A stretch of DNA of 64,000 nucleotides. It comes from Numida meleagris. Taxonomy: Eukaryota > Chordata > Aves > Galliformes > Numididae. The first letter of the stretch is position 1. Every line of letters starts with the position of its first letter. Where the stretch lies: the NCBI RefSeq assembly GCF_002078875.1, contig NC_034413.1, positions 63,159,594 to 63,223,593 on the forward strand, read 5' to 3'. This document shows positions 11,581-25,964 of the stretch, one piece after another. The position numbers were made by a program, and so were the translations under genes. The notes beneath the pieces were generated by a model, which saw only the letters and a list, made by a program, of their open reading frames with translations, had not been told where the DNA came from and searched no databases.

Positions 11581-14500
11581 GCTCACTCACACAGCCTTTT
11601 AATTCCAGAGACAGCAAACTATAAGGCGGGATTTTCCAAAAAAGCCTTATCCTTTTGATGTAGCACAAAACATGTTTGAAAACCTGACCTTTCTGCAAAT
11701 GTTTAAATGAAAAGTGAAAAATCCTGCTCAATTTCCTTATGCCATGCATTTGGAAAAACAATATAGAACAATTGCTTTATTACTTAGGCAAAACTCTGCA
11801 GAAGCTCAGAATTTGGAAAGCCATAGGGCAAAGACACAGGCAAAATAGGAAATATTCTGCTGTCTTCCATCCCCAATTGTAAAATATGGTTAAAAAGAAG
11901 ATTCACTCTCCAATTCCCACACAAATTTATCTACTGAACACATTTTATTAGCCTTTTACTGCTACAAAGTATTTTCTTAGTAGGTGCTTAAAGTGTGAGA
12001 AGAACAACTCTAAATATAAAAGTGAAGGTTCCCAAGGCATGAAAGTTGTCTGAATTTAACAACTGCCCAATACGCAACTGCTACAGAAGTGGTAAATTGT
12101 TCTGGATGTCAAAGTATTGGTATTACTCTTCTTAAATTGAGGAAAACTGAGTATAATTGTGATATAAAATTTTCATGTCTGATACTATTACCTACTGGCA
12201 AAACTACCACTTTTTAAACAATAAGGCTATTCAAATGAATCTATTCAATCTAATCTTCATAATCATGGTATCTCCAAGGTAGAAAATTAATTGGATGAAG
12301 TTAAATATCCCCTTTTCATGTCAACAAAATTGGTTTTTCTGGGGATTAAAGGATTAACGTGGTGTTAAGTCCCTAAAGAGGTTAAAACACTTTATTATTC
12401 ATTACAAAACACAAAGATTGGACTGTTATTTTGTTCTTATGTCACCGGTTGTCATTTCATTGAAGTAAGAAAAGTAGGAAAGGAAAACTTTAATGATTCT
12501 TAAAAAAATAGTAATTTTAAGAAGTATTTTGAAATTAGTAAACTTTCTATTAAATTGTTGGTCTTTAAAACAAGGGGCGTCTGCATTTTTTTTTATATGT
12601 GAAGAACAAGAAATAATACAGAGCAGAGTTATGGTTCTGCATAGATATGTTAGAATTTCAGATAATTCCACAAGTATTACCAAATTAATCTTTCAGTTAT
12701 CTTTCTTAAAGCTATAGAATGAAGAAAATGGTTCATTACTTCTGTGTTCAGAAGAAATTCTTGCTGAGGAGAAGATTCTTTATCTAGAAGAACTAATTCT
12801 CACAAAACACTTCCCTCAATACTCTGGAACTGCTCTAAGCCCATTCAAGTCACTGAGTCTTTCCAGTACCTTTGATAAGCAGTGAACTAAGTCCTAAGGC
12901 CTGTGACATGTCAACATCATTAAAACACATATTTTTAGAAATCTGTTACAGAAGCAAAACTTTGCACTAACATGATCTTTGAATGATACCCTTTATTAAA
13001 TTTAAATAAAGTAGTGCTTATAGTAGCAACTTCTCCTGCTTAGTCCTCTTACCACTCTTAACTCTGGACAAATCAGTGTCAATAGCACGCAGTTCAACAG
13101 CACCGAGTGGAATCAGTGTACGGATTTCCTGGTGGAATCCAAAGACAGAATGCTACAGCTTGTTAAAAGCCAGGGGCATGAATGAGTACATGATTTTAAA
13201 ACAGCTCAAGCCAGATTTTCCATCTTTACAGCACATTCACATTCAATGGGATAAGCATTTCTAGAAAAAGGCAAGTTCCCATTGTCATAACTCCCTATTT
13301 CATGAAAAGATTCATCACCTCCAAAAAACCGTTCCCTTCACTAACTTCACCCCCAAAACAAAGTTCAAAGTAGCAGTTTCCACCCGTTTAAGAGCTATCA
13401 AGAGACATTTCCAATTTGGCAGCCACTTCTCAAAAACTTCACTGGCACTACTGAAGTGTCACTTGTGACACCAGCTAGCAGCGTCTGGAAGAATTATCTT
13501 TGATTATCTGTCAGTTAGCCAGGAATCAACGCTTTGTTTGTGTGTAGCACTGTGAGAAAGTGCAGGCATGTAGGCATGCCTGCTGAAACACATCACATAG
13601 CTAACTCCAGTCTCATTGATTTTCAGCTGGAGAAGGCCCTTGGACACTGAGGAATGTCCACATGGGAAAAGCATAAAAAACAATTGGGTTGATTTTTGTT
13701 ATCTGCTGCTCTGAGGCCTTGGCTCAATATTACTCTGCTAACAAGTTACAGTGCTGGAATCCTTGGCACCGGTAGGCCATTCTTGGAGAAAAAAATGCCT
13801 TGTAGCAGTACTTCAGCTTCTGTGAATTCAGCCCAGCTTTTAGTCTGTAACACATAAGGTATAAACAGTGAACCCCACAATGTTTTACTGCATACAGCCC
13901 AGACCCAGCCAACGTGCAAGCCCACGCCAAAACTGAGCAAAAGCCAGTTGCAGAAAGGGTGCTTAAAGGGTACCAAGGAAGAACCATGTGTCATGATGAA
14001 ATAAATCATCTCCTTCAATCCGAGTGCAGAGATACTCAGCTGCTTGCTCAGAGATGCTTGGTCACTAAATGAAGGCCATGTGGTTTTATTTCCATCACTG
14101 ATTTGGATACAAAAGCAAATGCCTTGGCCACACTTTCCTCACAGATTTTGCTGCTGGCTGTGAAAGTATCCAAGTCCCATTTCTTCAGATGGTGCCACCC
14201 TGATAATAGCAACAAATTCCTTTAATTCCCACTCCTCAAGCTCTTTAACCTCAGTGTCCAATTCAGCTAGCCTCATCTTGCCTTCTCCCACTCAGAGGTT
14301 TTATTTTAGTCTTCAGCTAGTGAAAAAGGAAGGCCAACATGCAAATAAATAAGAAATTAAAAAAAAAAAGTTCCAAAACACCACAAAAAAAGCCAATCTT
14401 GAAGCATTTCCAGGCTGAAGCAAAGCAGGAAATTCTAAAAACATCATAATAGAGATTATCTTCTTGATATATCCTGCCAAATTTTGGCAGTCCAGTAGAA

Positions 14501-17500
14501 AGCAATAAGCTGACAAACTCTGAATTCTTATCCACTTAATGCAAGCTTTGACCCATATTAGTTATACCCATCTTTAGTCAAAACTCTGTTTCACAAACCC
14601 TTTAGGGCTTTTTCCAGTCCCACTGCTTTGATGTCTCTATAAGGAAGATTTATAATCAGAGCTTCCAGACTATCTCATGTGCTTCAATTTTCAGCTCTGA
14701 AAAGAAGCATCTTTTCTTTTCCTAATTCTCACCTCATTTATTATATTAATTAGGCAATCTTCTGTGCTACTACCGACTCCACTGCAGAGGAGAAACTTTT
14801 CCACATCCTTTCCACCAACAAACACTCTCTCTATGGCTTTGTTTCACGAGACTGAGAGCTAAGGAAAAGGGATGAAGAAGGATGAAGCTCCATGGAAACT
14901 TTCCCTTTGCTGGCCATTGTAGTCAGCATGGGCGAAAGCTGCATCCCTGGCATGAAAAACCCCATTGCTGCAATCATATTATGGTGTGCTGTATCACCTG
15001 GCATGACGTTGGAACAGATGTTAATTAGCAGAGGCACACGGCATACATTTTGAACAAAGCAATTTCAATATTCACTCCATTTAAAGAAACAGAATGGTTT
15101 TGGAGATGAGGAAAGAGTAAAAATAAACTGATACGTATTGAATGTGATGGAACTACACATTCTTTGTCTCTTTGTTGTGCTCAGCAGGTGGTAATCAATG
15201 ACCTGATAAGATTAGTGAGACCTTTAACATTTCAGAAAGGAGTGTAGGAGCCATGAAAAAGTCTTATAATTGACGGGTATTGCAGCAAGCTCACCCAGCG
15301 CCAGAGCATACTGCGCTCATTTTTTTGTTGATCTCATCTCTGACAGTAGATATCAAACTTGTAATGCATTTTCTGAAAACAATAAAGTATCAAGACAATA
15401 CTACTACAGACCTTTTCTTTTTGGCTAATGATGGATACTCTTATTAAATCAAACACAGTCTGGACTTGCCATAGAGAAAAAACAGAAATCCAGAATGTTG
15501 TCACTTAGTTTTAAAGAAGTCGTGCTGGATTCATTTAGTAGTGCTGATTTCACAGAAAAGAAGAGATACTTATGAAACTGCTAAAAGAATTTGAGGGTGG
15601 GTATATGTCCCGGTGCATGCAATGACAGCAATATTCTACATTGGTGATTAATACTGTAGTTTTCTTAAATTAACCCATGCATCAGGTGGATTATCATGCT
15701 CTTTTAATTCCAAATGTTATTAAGTGACTATGTAGAGCCCTAGACACATGAGTATGAAGCAGGTAATTTTTCTGAGTGGAAACAGAAAAGGAATTGTATG
15801 GACGTCTTATCCAGATGCTTCGTGTGATTTCAGAGTGCACTGACTTCAGACTAAAATTAGAATGGTGAAGCTCTGGTTTTAGATTTCATTCAGGATTCAA
15901 AGCTACAAATTTCTATCTCTGAGAAGTCTCAGTACCAAAATGGAGGAATCTCATAAGATTCGTACTAGCAGTCATCTGTGAGATCTGAGTTCACTACTTT
16001 TCTACCTAGAACCAAAACAAGTTATAAGCACAAAATGCATCAACTCCTGTCAGCTGAATCTATGAAATGTCCTGCTTTCATACAAAAGAGATTTTGTATT
16101 TTGTTGGGTTTTTTTGTTTGCCTGTTTGCTTTTTTTTGTTTTGTTGTGTTGTTTTTTTAAAATAAATGTTTTAAATAAATTTTGTATGAAATTGCAAAAC
16201 CAAAACTACAGAAGCTCAAAGTTCCACTGATCCTAATCAAATGACACTGATCGACATGCAGTGCTAATCAAAGGGTTCAGCAGCTGACATGCCAATGAAG
16301 CCTCCACCCTCACCAACCTTATCCATGCGCAGAAGGAGCATTAACTTCTGGGGCAGTTGCCTCCATTGTAATAGTTCCAGATTATCTTCAAGTATATGTT
16401 AGAAAAAGCTGGACTTACTAACATTTTCTTCATACATTTCTGTTATATTGCCCAAAATTAATTGTCATCTGGAAATGGGAATAAACTCTGACTTATTCTA
16501 TAATTGAAATCTACTTCATTTCTTTTTGTAGTTATTTGTAAATGCAGGGTTACCCACTTCTCTCATGTGTACAGGTTATGTCAGAATCTAGGCAAAGCCA
16601 GTGAGCTTCAAGGACTACAGAGGAAGGCAAAGGAATAAGAATCAGCAATGGTTTGAAGCAAATTTTGTTTGTCTGACTACTAAGTACAGAGCACTGTTGA
16701 ACTAGAGGTGGACACAGCTTTATTCTGACTAGACTTATGGTCTATAAGTTTAATTGGGGCAATGTTCTGGGAAGGAAGAGAAGAATGTACCTTTTCTCTT
16801 TAATTTATGCAGAATCAGCTTCCAGCCACCTGGAGTTAAGACTGTGGATATGGTTACACCTCTGGTATGCGACAGGATATTTGGGGAAAAGGGAGTGTAT
16901 TCAAAACCCCAAAATGGGACATAAAATGAAGACAGACGGGAAGATCAGGACTGAATTATTAAGTGATATGAATGCAAAAAACAACACATTTGGGAAACTT
17001 AGGAGAAAAACAAGATTTGGGCTCTGTGAGGTTTTAAATTGCATTATTGGCATTTTCCCAGCAAATAACCCAGAAAAAAACTCACTTGGTTTGCCAGAAC
17101 TCTGGGATGATTCTCTACATGAAAGAGAAGACCTCTCATGTGAGAATAGGCTGATCCCTCCAGAAATAGGCCCCTTAATTTATCTTTCCTTTCTCACATA
17201 GACACAGTTAAACCACTTTGGTCATTGGTCACATATATGCAAACCCTGTTGAAGAGTGGAGATACTAGACAGATAAAAGTGGGTCCCAGATGAACATTTT
17301 CAATACAAAGGAAGTAAAACTTCTTAAATCTAGAAGTCTTCTCCAATCTGAATCACTCTATAAGTAAACAAAAACATTAAACTAGAAGGAAACCAGCCTA
17401 AACACTTTTTTGTTCCATTTTGCAGCTAGTGCAGATTGTGTATTGCACTACTGACACAGCTACCTTCATAATCCTTAGCACACATCTTTAAGTGACTACC

Positions 17501-17560
17501 GTTCCTGAGATGTGCAGTGTAGTCATACCTAGCGTTAAAGTGGCTGAACTGTTAGCACTG
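11581..17560. other. Unique intergenic sequence, no gene seen
   Basis: Long single-copy stretch, mostly AT-rich. It includes the longest non-repeat open frame of the window, 154 codons at 16737-17201 plus. The frame has no signal peptide, domain or compositional bias, and about one such frame is expected by chance in 64 kb at this base composition. No RNA gene was recognised. Confidence 0.55.
16087..16160 (+). repeat. T-rich low-complexity tract
   Basis: A run dominated by T with interspersed G (short blocks such as TTTTTTTGTTTTGTTGTG), ending near TTTTTTTAAAATAAATG. Low-complexity sequence; no element body recognised next to it. Confidence 0.85.
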
Positions 17561-18056
17561 AATAAAATAGAACAGAACAGGACAGAATAGTTCAGTTGGA
17601 AGGGACCTACAACGATCAAGTTCAACTGCCTGACCACTCCAGGGCTAACCAAAAATTAAAGCATATTATTGAGGGCATTATCCAAGGTAAGGATGCATCA
17701 ATACTAAATATAGTGGGAGAATCACCTGTTTTGACCAGGTGGTTATGCTGTTTTATGCACGCCAAAATGAGGTTTGCCTTCCTGGCTGCCAGGACACACT
17801 GCTGGCCCATGTTGAACCTGCTGTTGACCAGTGCCCCCAGATGCCTTTCTGCTGAGCTGCTCTCCAGCCACTTGTCTCCCAGTCTGTGCTGGCGTCTGAC
17901 ACTACTCTGACTAACGTGCAGCACCTGGCATTTTCCATTGTTGAATCTCATGTCATTGATGATTACCCAGTCTATCTAGATCACTCTGCAAGACCTCCCA
18001 TCCCTCAAGAAAGTTAATGGTATCAGCTTAGCATCATCGGCAAACTTGCAGACAGA
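17561..18056 (-). mobile_element. CR1 retrotransposon, longer internal fragment
   Basis: A minus-oriented CR1 with more of the reverse-transcriptase ORF than the other copies. Read on the minus strand, 17951-17700 encodes CR1 ORF2 C-terminal motifs in order: NNGKCQVLHV, YRLGD-like RLGDKWLESS, ERHLGALVNSRFNMGQQC and AARKANLILACIK. These match the conserved end of avian CR1 ORF2. The 3' end lies at the left (17581-17690), with TTCAGTTGGAAGGGACCTAC and CAGGGCTAACCAAAAATTAA. The segment normally lying between these two parts is missing, so the copy carries an internal deletion near 17690-17725. It has stop codons and is not a functional gene. The left boundary near 17561 is uncertain because of the AT/AC-rich AATAGAACAG repeats there. 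Confidence 0.9.
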
Positions 18057-21000
18057 TTTTGGCCATAACTGGAGGGTCAAGACTCAAACGCATTCCTCTC
18101 CTTCAGCAGATTCTTTATTTGCTCAGAGTTCTGTGCTGATCCAGAGGGACAGAAACCCACGCACAGGTCAGCCAGTTTAATGTCAATGTGGATATACCCG
18201 CACTGCATTTCAAAACATCAATGTGCCCCACCACTTGTTTACCATGACTTCTTTGGGGAGGACGTGATGGACAGAGCTCTCCAGGCCATACAAGCTGTAA
18301 GAGCATGAAACAGTCTGTATCCCTCTACATCACCTCAAAGAAAGCAGATCTGACAGACTCATGACAGACATGAAATATCCACTCTGCAATGAATGGCTTC
18401 ACAAATCCATACAGAACACCAGGCTTAAAACCAAGAAGGGATGAGTCATAGGGCACCTGGAGCTGCCTTTAAGAGTAACTAATCCAGGTTAGTCAAGTGT
18501 CATCAGTTTGGAGGATAAAGGAGAGAACATCACCTCCACCTTGACTGAGTCCACTCTCAGCGATGGCTCTGCAATGCACAGCTCAAATGCAACAAGAATA
18601 GCAACAGTGACAAGAATGGAAGCATTTTAATTGATTTCAAAAGTCCTTGAATACGGGTCATAATATGCAGCTGAATTTTCGATAGTAAAATCTTTAGGGC
18701 AGGAACATCAAGCTTTTATTAATCTGGCAGTCACTTAATCCTCCACCCCCTTTCACTTAGAGCACTAGAGGAATGATTAGTGTGAGGATCTCAGCACTGC
18801 AATACTCTACCTTTGAATGTTAGTATCTCTGGCCATGGCTCAGATGAATTAAAGGTTCACCAGCATCAAAACTTCGCCATATTAATAGAACCCAGGAACC
18901 AAGGTCACACCCGCCAGCAAATAAAAACCCAAGGAGCTATGGAAGGAAAAGGATTTGCAACACTTGCGACACAGAGGCCAATAAAAACAGCCAGATCTTC
19001 CATGGTCTTGTCTGTGCCCTGCTAAGAGGAAGGGGAGACCTGCAAAAAGAGAAAGAGAGTCTAGTGGAAAATGGACTTAGAAAGTTCAGAGGTTCCTCTC
19101 CCAGCTTCCCAGGAATCTGCAGCCACAGCACAGGAATGAACTGCTCGCCAGCCAGGTAACCCGGGCTCAGCAGCGAGCTAAGTGCTTTGCATGCAAACAG
19201 TGCACTCAAACAAAGAGGACAGGAAGCTTTTATAATCACAGCACTGATGTGCACGCATTTAGAAGGCTATAAAGATTCCTGATTTCTCAGCCAAAAGTGA
19301 TCAAGAGCTGAGTACAGGCCTCAGACATTCTGGATGATGTTCCCTTCAGCTGAGGAATCATGTGGGCAGAGGATGTAACAGAAGCCCCTCTGCGCCAGCA
19401 TAAAGAACTCAGCAACAGCACTAATGTTGCGTGCATAGCTATACTGCTCAGAGAAGCATGCTTTTCATTAGAAGTTGAACTATGAGACTCTGAACTAGCA
19501 GACAAGATGGTGACTGTCAAACCCATGCCAATCTCTGCATCTTTGCACTGAGATCCAGGCAGTACTTTGCTAACGCAGCTCTTGACATTATCTCAAGGGC
19601 AGAGAAAAGAGGAGTGTCTCACTGAGCCTGAATACTTTGCAAATGTCATACAAAGTATAAAACTTCATAGTTTGTATTTAAGTTATTACATTTCAATGAT
19701 AAAATAATACTTGACTTATTTTAACGGGCTACTTTAGTATTTTAAATTTAAGAAATAACACATAGATCAAAAAGCTTTGGATAAAAAGAGCTTTGATACT
19801 CATTCACAGATTTAAAGCTGTGTTTTGTTGGCCAAGGAGAAATTGTTATTCCAGTCAAGCCATAATAAATTTCTATGTTGTAGTTTCTAAAATATTTTCT
19901 TGGAATTTATGGCATCATTGGAACTTATTCCTTACATTTTTAAACACGTAACTTTATTATTTTGCCAGTTATTTTATGTATTGCACTAAATCACTGTGTT
20001 ACGAATGTTCGCATTCTTTTTAGACTTTGTCTTTTGTAGATCAAATTAATCACAACTTATAAAAAAGCACTATCAAGTATATGTACTTCTAACTTTGTTG
20101 AGCATTTCAAACCTGGTATACACAAAAAATTAGAATTAATAAAGTAAGTAAATATCTTGAATTGATATTATTTTGATTCATTTATCAGTGACATAGAATA
20201 AATTATAGTTTGTAGAATCTGATTTAGGCCACTCTGCAGCTTCAACGACAGCCACAAATCATGTGCACGCACACAGATTTCCTTACATCTCCCCAGCCTC
20301 CTCTGCAAACAAATCTGTTTCCTTTCTGTCTACTCAGCCTTCTCAGTTCTCAGTCCTCCTGCACTCTGAGCCTTTGTTTTCCATTAAAACAACACGCTCA
20401 GCTACTTAGCAGAGAGCATTAAGTGACGAAGTCTGTGTACTCCTTTGGTGCTGCCCTAGAATTATCTTTTCGTACAAGATGTAACTTTCTCTTCTTCACC
20501 TTCTGAAGCCATAAAATGCCAACCCTCTGCAGCTGAAGGGAGGCAGAGATTTATTAGCCTGTCTAAACCAGACTTTGAGAAGTGCAGAGGAAATTTCTGC
20601 TCAGCAGATGCCCGGCAGAAGGCATTTGCAACACTTAAAATTAACTTCACGTTCCTTTTCAAGGGACTGAGCAGCCCATAAAACCTGGGGCTCTTCTGTC
20701 CAGTTCCAGCCAGTTCCTCTCCAACATTTTCTGCTTTCTCCACAAGTCCATTTTTGATCCTTCTGAACTTCACACAGACACACTTTGATGAAGTTCACAG
20801 TCCCTGCAATCCCTACGATCTCTCCTGCCTTTTCAAGGGGCCGCTGGTTCATCAGCACGCTTTCTGCTGAGCTGCTTCTATGCCGAAAAACTCCTATGGC
20901 CAAAAAGAAGGATTTGTATAGGGTACACTGAGGGACTTGTAACAAGGACAGCACAGCAGAAGCTGGTGTGGCACAAGTGACACCAAATGATCACTTGAAG

Positions 21001-24000
21001 AAATAATTCAAAAAATTCTCCTGGCAAGCAAAAACATATTTCACCACCAAAAACCAGCGAGCTGGTTTTAAGTCACAACCAAATCAAATACCAAGAAATT
21101 TACAATTAGGTGACTTTTCAGTCAGGTTGTTCAGAAAAAAAAACCATCAGAATGGTAGTTGCAGAATGAGTCTCATTTTTTAGCAAGTTTATAGCACATG
21201 ATTGTGGAAAATCTGTCAGGCTTAGCGTTTATTATCAAGGCAGCACTGGAAACCTCCATATGAATAACATGTTGGATGCATTGCCCCAGCTAAGTCAGGT
21301 CCTAGGCAGTCTCAAGCAGGCGGTTTCCGCAGCGTGGCAGGGCTCAGCAGTGAACGTGACACCTGGTAGCAATAGCACTCGCAGCATCAGAACCAGAGAG
21401 CAGGCAAGCGTTGTAAGCTTTTGTTAAACCTGACAGTTTAACCTACTGCTGAAAAAGGAATTTATGGACCTCGAGTTTTGATTTAAGTCGCTGATTTATC
21501 ACTTTCATTCCATACCGAACTTTTCCCAGTGAAAGACTTTGCATTAACGATTCCACTTCTCTTAGCAGAATTTCTTGGTGGAGATTCCTTACGTTGAAGA
21601 GTAATTGGTCTCTTCTTTCAACATCCATTCTCCACCAGTGCCTTGCAGTCACACAAGGTATGTCCAGTGCAACGGGGTAACATTTTTCAGCCAAATATCT
21701 TTGTCAGGAAGTGTCATACTGGGAGCATGTGTAGAAATATCTGAAAATTCAGGTCAAATTCATCAAATAGCAAAATGGAATGAAGAAACAATGTCTGGAC
21801 ATTTTACTTAAATATTTTCCGAGTGAAACATTTCAACAGCTCGTATCAAATTATCAGCACATCTCATGAAATTAGCTACTTTTCAAATGAATATTTTAAA
21901 TAAATTTTAAAGGTAAAACATGCCAAAAAAAAAAAAAAAAGGAATTCCTTAATTTACGTTACAGCTGTTGACCTCAAATAATTATTTTAGCCAATCACAT
22001 GAAAGAAAGATTTTTTTTTTTAATTGCAGGAAGGCATTGTGGATTACCCTGAATTTTCCTCATCCCCTTAACCTTTTGATTTTTTATTTAACAGGAGGCA
22101 TGGATGCAAAGAGCTTATTTGCCCAGCTTTACCCAAGGACTGCTGCACATGGAAAGAATTTGGTTTTAAAAAAATAATAAATGACTAAAAAGCACATAGC
22201 ATTAAGATTTAAACTGAAATTTGTCCTCATATAAGTAGTTCCACATATTTCGGCTACCCACAATATCTTTAAAAAATTATTCCATTGTGAGACTGCATAT
22301 AAATGATGTGCAATATCTGGAATGAAGTGGAGGAAATGTCAAGGACATTTGTTTTAGCAGTGCTTCTTAGGACGCCCCAAGAAGAGACAGGAGAGAAATT
22401 CTGAGAGCAGACAGGTGCATGAAAAATGGACCTACTGTCCCTCCCCACGCAGATATCATGAAGTGCTGGATCCTGTCTACACTACAGCTGCCTTTGACTA
22501 CCCAGTAGTAAATAAAAAAAGACACTGACTGAGGACAACAACATTTGCTGGCTGTTTGTTATTGGAGTTAGAGCTGTTTTCCTAAGTGTGGCAAGATTCT
22601 GTCCTGTTATTTGCTATTACTGTGCTCCTAAAGAAGTGACCTTCCTGCCTACAACAACTCATAGCTGTTAGCACATCTGGATAACCTGGTTGTATTCTTC
22701 TCTGTGTATTATCCAGAAAAATCAATCATTTTTCTTTTAGAAGTGAGTGAAAGCACACACGAAAAGAGAGGGGTGAACAAACTACAAACATTTCTAGGAA
22801 AAAATCTAATGCAATATACTGTGCAAAGTCATCAGGGTTTTATGCCTTTGAAAAACTCCAGGCCCCACTAAAGAAATTAGTCTTTTAGAACTCCATATAG
22901 CATTTTTCAGCCTATATTGTTTATGATTTACCATGGCGTCAGCAACACATCTAAACATGAGGGGAATTTTACCCTCTTCACAACACCGCACACGGACTCC
23001 TTACATTCTTGAAACAAAACTTAAATAATACATTATCTTTTATTCTCTCTCTGCACGGGAACTTTTCTGCCAATATAGTTGTTGTCCGGCATGTAATCCA
23101 AAGGTTGTGCCTTCCCCTCTGCAGTCTTCCAGTTTACCCTTTACTGAAACTTGTTACACCACTGTAATTCCCATAAATCACATTACCAGTCTTCAGACTC
23201 AGCTCAACAAAGAGAGTAGGTATGTCTGGCAAAAGAATGAAAACTAAAGAGAGAAAAATAAACTTTATCCAAGCCCCTGACAATGATTTGTCAAGCTTAC
23301 CCGAGCCTCGCACTCACACCGTGGTAGGAAGCAGCTAGACATGTAGTTGCACTGAATCCTGCCCTTATTCTGCTCTTGGGTTATACAATATATTATACCT
23401 TGAAAATGGAACTTATATAAGTGAAGTTACAGTGGACTCACATTTCACATGTAGAGAAACAGCTGCTTTTTTAATTTAAAAAATCTAAATTAAATCATAA
23501 CTTAAAAGCAACGTTTAGTCATCTACAGAACATGCCAAATCATATGCCTGAAATATAAAACTGATGCTGAAATTCTGGTAATATTTAACATATTCTTTAT
23601 GAAGAAAACATTCTTCTTGAGCTTGGAAACTGACTGAACAATAGCAGCTTTAGGACCTCCAAAGCCGAAGGCGCACAAAGGTTATGAGAATGTGTCTGCC
23701 CAAAACTACAAATCAAAGAGTAACAACAATACCATATGTTACAGAACATAAAGTATCCTTCACAAACACTATAAAACCCCCACATATCTCTGCCTCCAGA
23801 GTCCCACTGGCCAGTGGATGGTTGTGTTTCATTACACTATCACCATATAAGAGCATTTCTTCTCCATTTTTAAAGGCATGTCGAAAAACTAGTGGTACCA
23901 CTGAGTGACCTTTGGAGGGTTAAGATTAAGTAGTAATGACAGAAGATTGTCTTTGGCCTAATACTGTTTAAAAATGCAGAAGCTGATTTCATGGAGAATG

Positions 24001-25927
24001 GCTCCAGGTGGCTTTAAACCGCAGCCAAAAAATGGTTGTTACTCATGCTGTTTGTTTTATTTAAATTAGAGGAGGTATATAGATTCCTATAATACCTATT
24101 TCTTTTTGGAGTAATTCACACAGAAGTACCAAAGATCCCTGTGCTCTAAGGCGTGGCAACTAGTAAAGAAATGGGCACATCTATACTGGCACTAAGACAC
24201 TGCATCAAAGCAGAAGGAGAGATAATTAGTTGCCTCCCATGTTACACTGCACATACTCTCCAGGTTCAGGGATTTATATCACATAGAGATGCACTCACCC
24301 CCGCACTGGGCTCACAGAAGGAGAGACTTAGTGCAATAGCAGCTTCTTCCACGGCCAATTACAGAAGAGGGAGTACCACCAATTCAGTTATCAACTTCTT
24401 CCTTTTATTCCTTGGAAGAGAAAGTAAAGAAGTGTGGGAGCAGTGCTTTCCATGCATCTACATGCCACCAAAGTGCTGGAGCTTGCAAAGTTTTGATCCA
24501 GTAAGGGCACAGAAAACTTGGTTAGAGAATGAGAATTAGTGCTAGGAGAATGAGACCTTTAAGAAAGCCTAAATTAAAAGCAGTAGATGTGGAGATACAC
24601 CTACAGTCCAATCAAGACCCCTCTAAAATCAATGAATTATGCTGTACAGCAGACCCCCTGAGAAAGCACAATGAGCCAAAGGAGTTCAAGCTTGAGCTTG
24701 AATGTTTGCACCCAGGGCCTGGGTTAAAGTGTGCATGGGGCCTCACCCTGCACATAACTCTGCAGAAGCAGACTCTCTTTTGAGAAAGATTAATATAAAA
24801 GTATCTTAAGGGTCACCAAATATAAATATCAAACATTTTTATCAATAGATCCCCCAAATTTTAAGAGGTACCTAGAATACTCTTAAATGGCTCTTTAAAT
24901 AGAAGATAATGAGTAATAAAACTGTCAGACTCTCTTTCCTATATTGATTTAAGAGACATTTTCCTTATTCCGTTAAAATTCCTTTTTCAGACTCTCAGTT
25001 GCAACAGTCTTGCCTGGCAAAACTTATTCACAGCCTATATATGGTTAACAGGGAAGCTTAGATAGACCCTTTCAATATGGTTATTCTCTGATCTGCCATA
25101 CAAATGCTCCCATCTCATATTAACTTGAGAGTTGTACTTTGTCTAACCAAAAGGGAAATTACACAAATCTAAGATGAAAAGGTTTACAATTACATGGAGA
25201 AAAGTAAGAGTCAGCTCCTGCAGAACGCTTCTGGGTACAAGGCTCTGTTTCTCCTAGAAGGAGGAAGGTTAGAGGAGGCATTTATTCTCTGTAATTAACC
25301 CTTGCTTTCAGTCATGACAGACTAGTAAGTGTTACAAGTTTTGTGGGTTCTAGAGATTAAAGCTTTAACATATCTGCTTGGAGATGTCTGAGAGGTGGGC
25401 TAGATCAAAAATCACGCACAGATTTCCCCTCCATATAGAAGGTCTGGAAGGGAGTGTCCTTAAAGTTCAGCCAAGCCCACCACTCCTCATACCCAGAGCA
25501 CAACCACCAAACAACGTCCCCTCCATCACATCAGTGGACTTACCTGTAAACAGGTCTGAGGAGAGACAGTGAGAAGGAATCTTTCCCAGCTTGAATTTAA
25601 ATCCCTGCACTTTTGACAGATTGCTGTGACCATCTGCTGTCTTTCCACTGCAGGTGGAATACGCTTTATCAGATCTGCCATCACTACACAGAGAACTTAA
25701 TGCACAGTAAGCCAAGCCACTGACTTTTAGCAGACAAGTTCTTCTATTCTAAAGCTCTGAACGCCCATTTTGAGGGCCTCATATTGTTACTTCCTTGTGA
25801 GGCACTCTGAAAGAGTATGTGGTTGGAATTTGCTGCAGAGATGTTATGTACAATTCAGAGCCTCCCAGGCTGCAGGCTAACTTTCTCTGGTGAAAGCTGG
25901 TATTGAAAAGCTCTGAGAAAGCTCTGA

Positions 25928-25928
<1 letters not shown>
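18057..25928. other. Unique intergenic sequence, no gene seen
   Basis: Long single-copy stretch. About 19640-20220 is strongly AT-rich. Overlapping frames near 20460-20950 (103 and 117 codons, minus) and 24153-24539 (128 codons, plus) have no recognisable domains and no splice-flanked coding character. A 16-A tract lies at 21925-21940. No CR1 or RNA gene was recognised in these 7.9 kb. Confidence 0.55.
21925..21940 (+). repeat. Poly(A) tract, 16 A
   Basis: Uninterrupted 16-A homopolymer after AACATGCC. No retrocopy body recognised upstream. Confidence 0.95.

Positions 25929-25961
<33 letters not shown>
25929..25961 (+). repeat. Poly(A) tract, 33 A
   Basis: Longest homopolymer in the window, 33 uninterrupted A residues, preceded by two near-copies of AAAGCTCTGA. 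It separates AT-balanced sequence on the left from a GC-rich block on the right. The length makes it likely to vary between individuals. Whether it is the tail of a retroposed sequence extending leftwards is not decided; no polyadenylation signal is evident just upstream. Confidence 0.95.

Positions 25962-25964
<3 letters not shown>

Noticed and set aside
16737..17201. 154-codon plus-strand open frame as a gene
   Set aside because: No domain, signal peptide or splice context; about one frame of this length is expected by chance in 64 kb at this composition.
17622..17951. 109-codon minus-strand frame as a host gene
   Set aside because: Matches CR1 ORF2 C-terminal motifs (KANLILACIK); fossil retrotransposon sequence.
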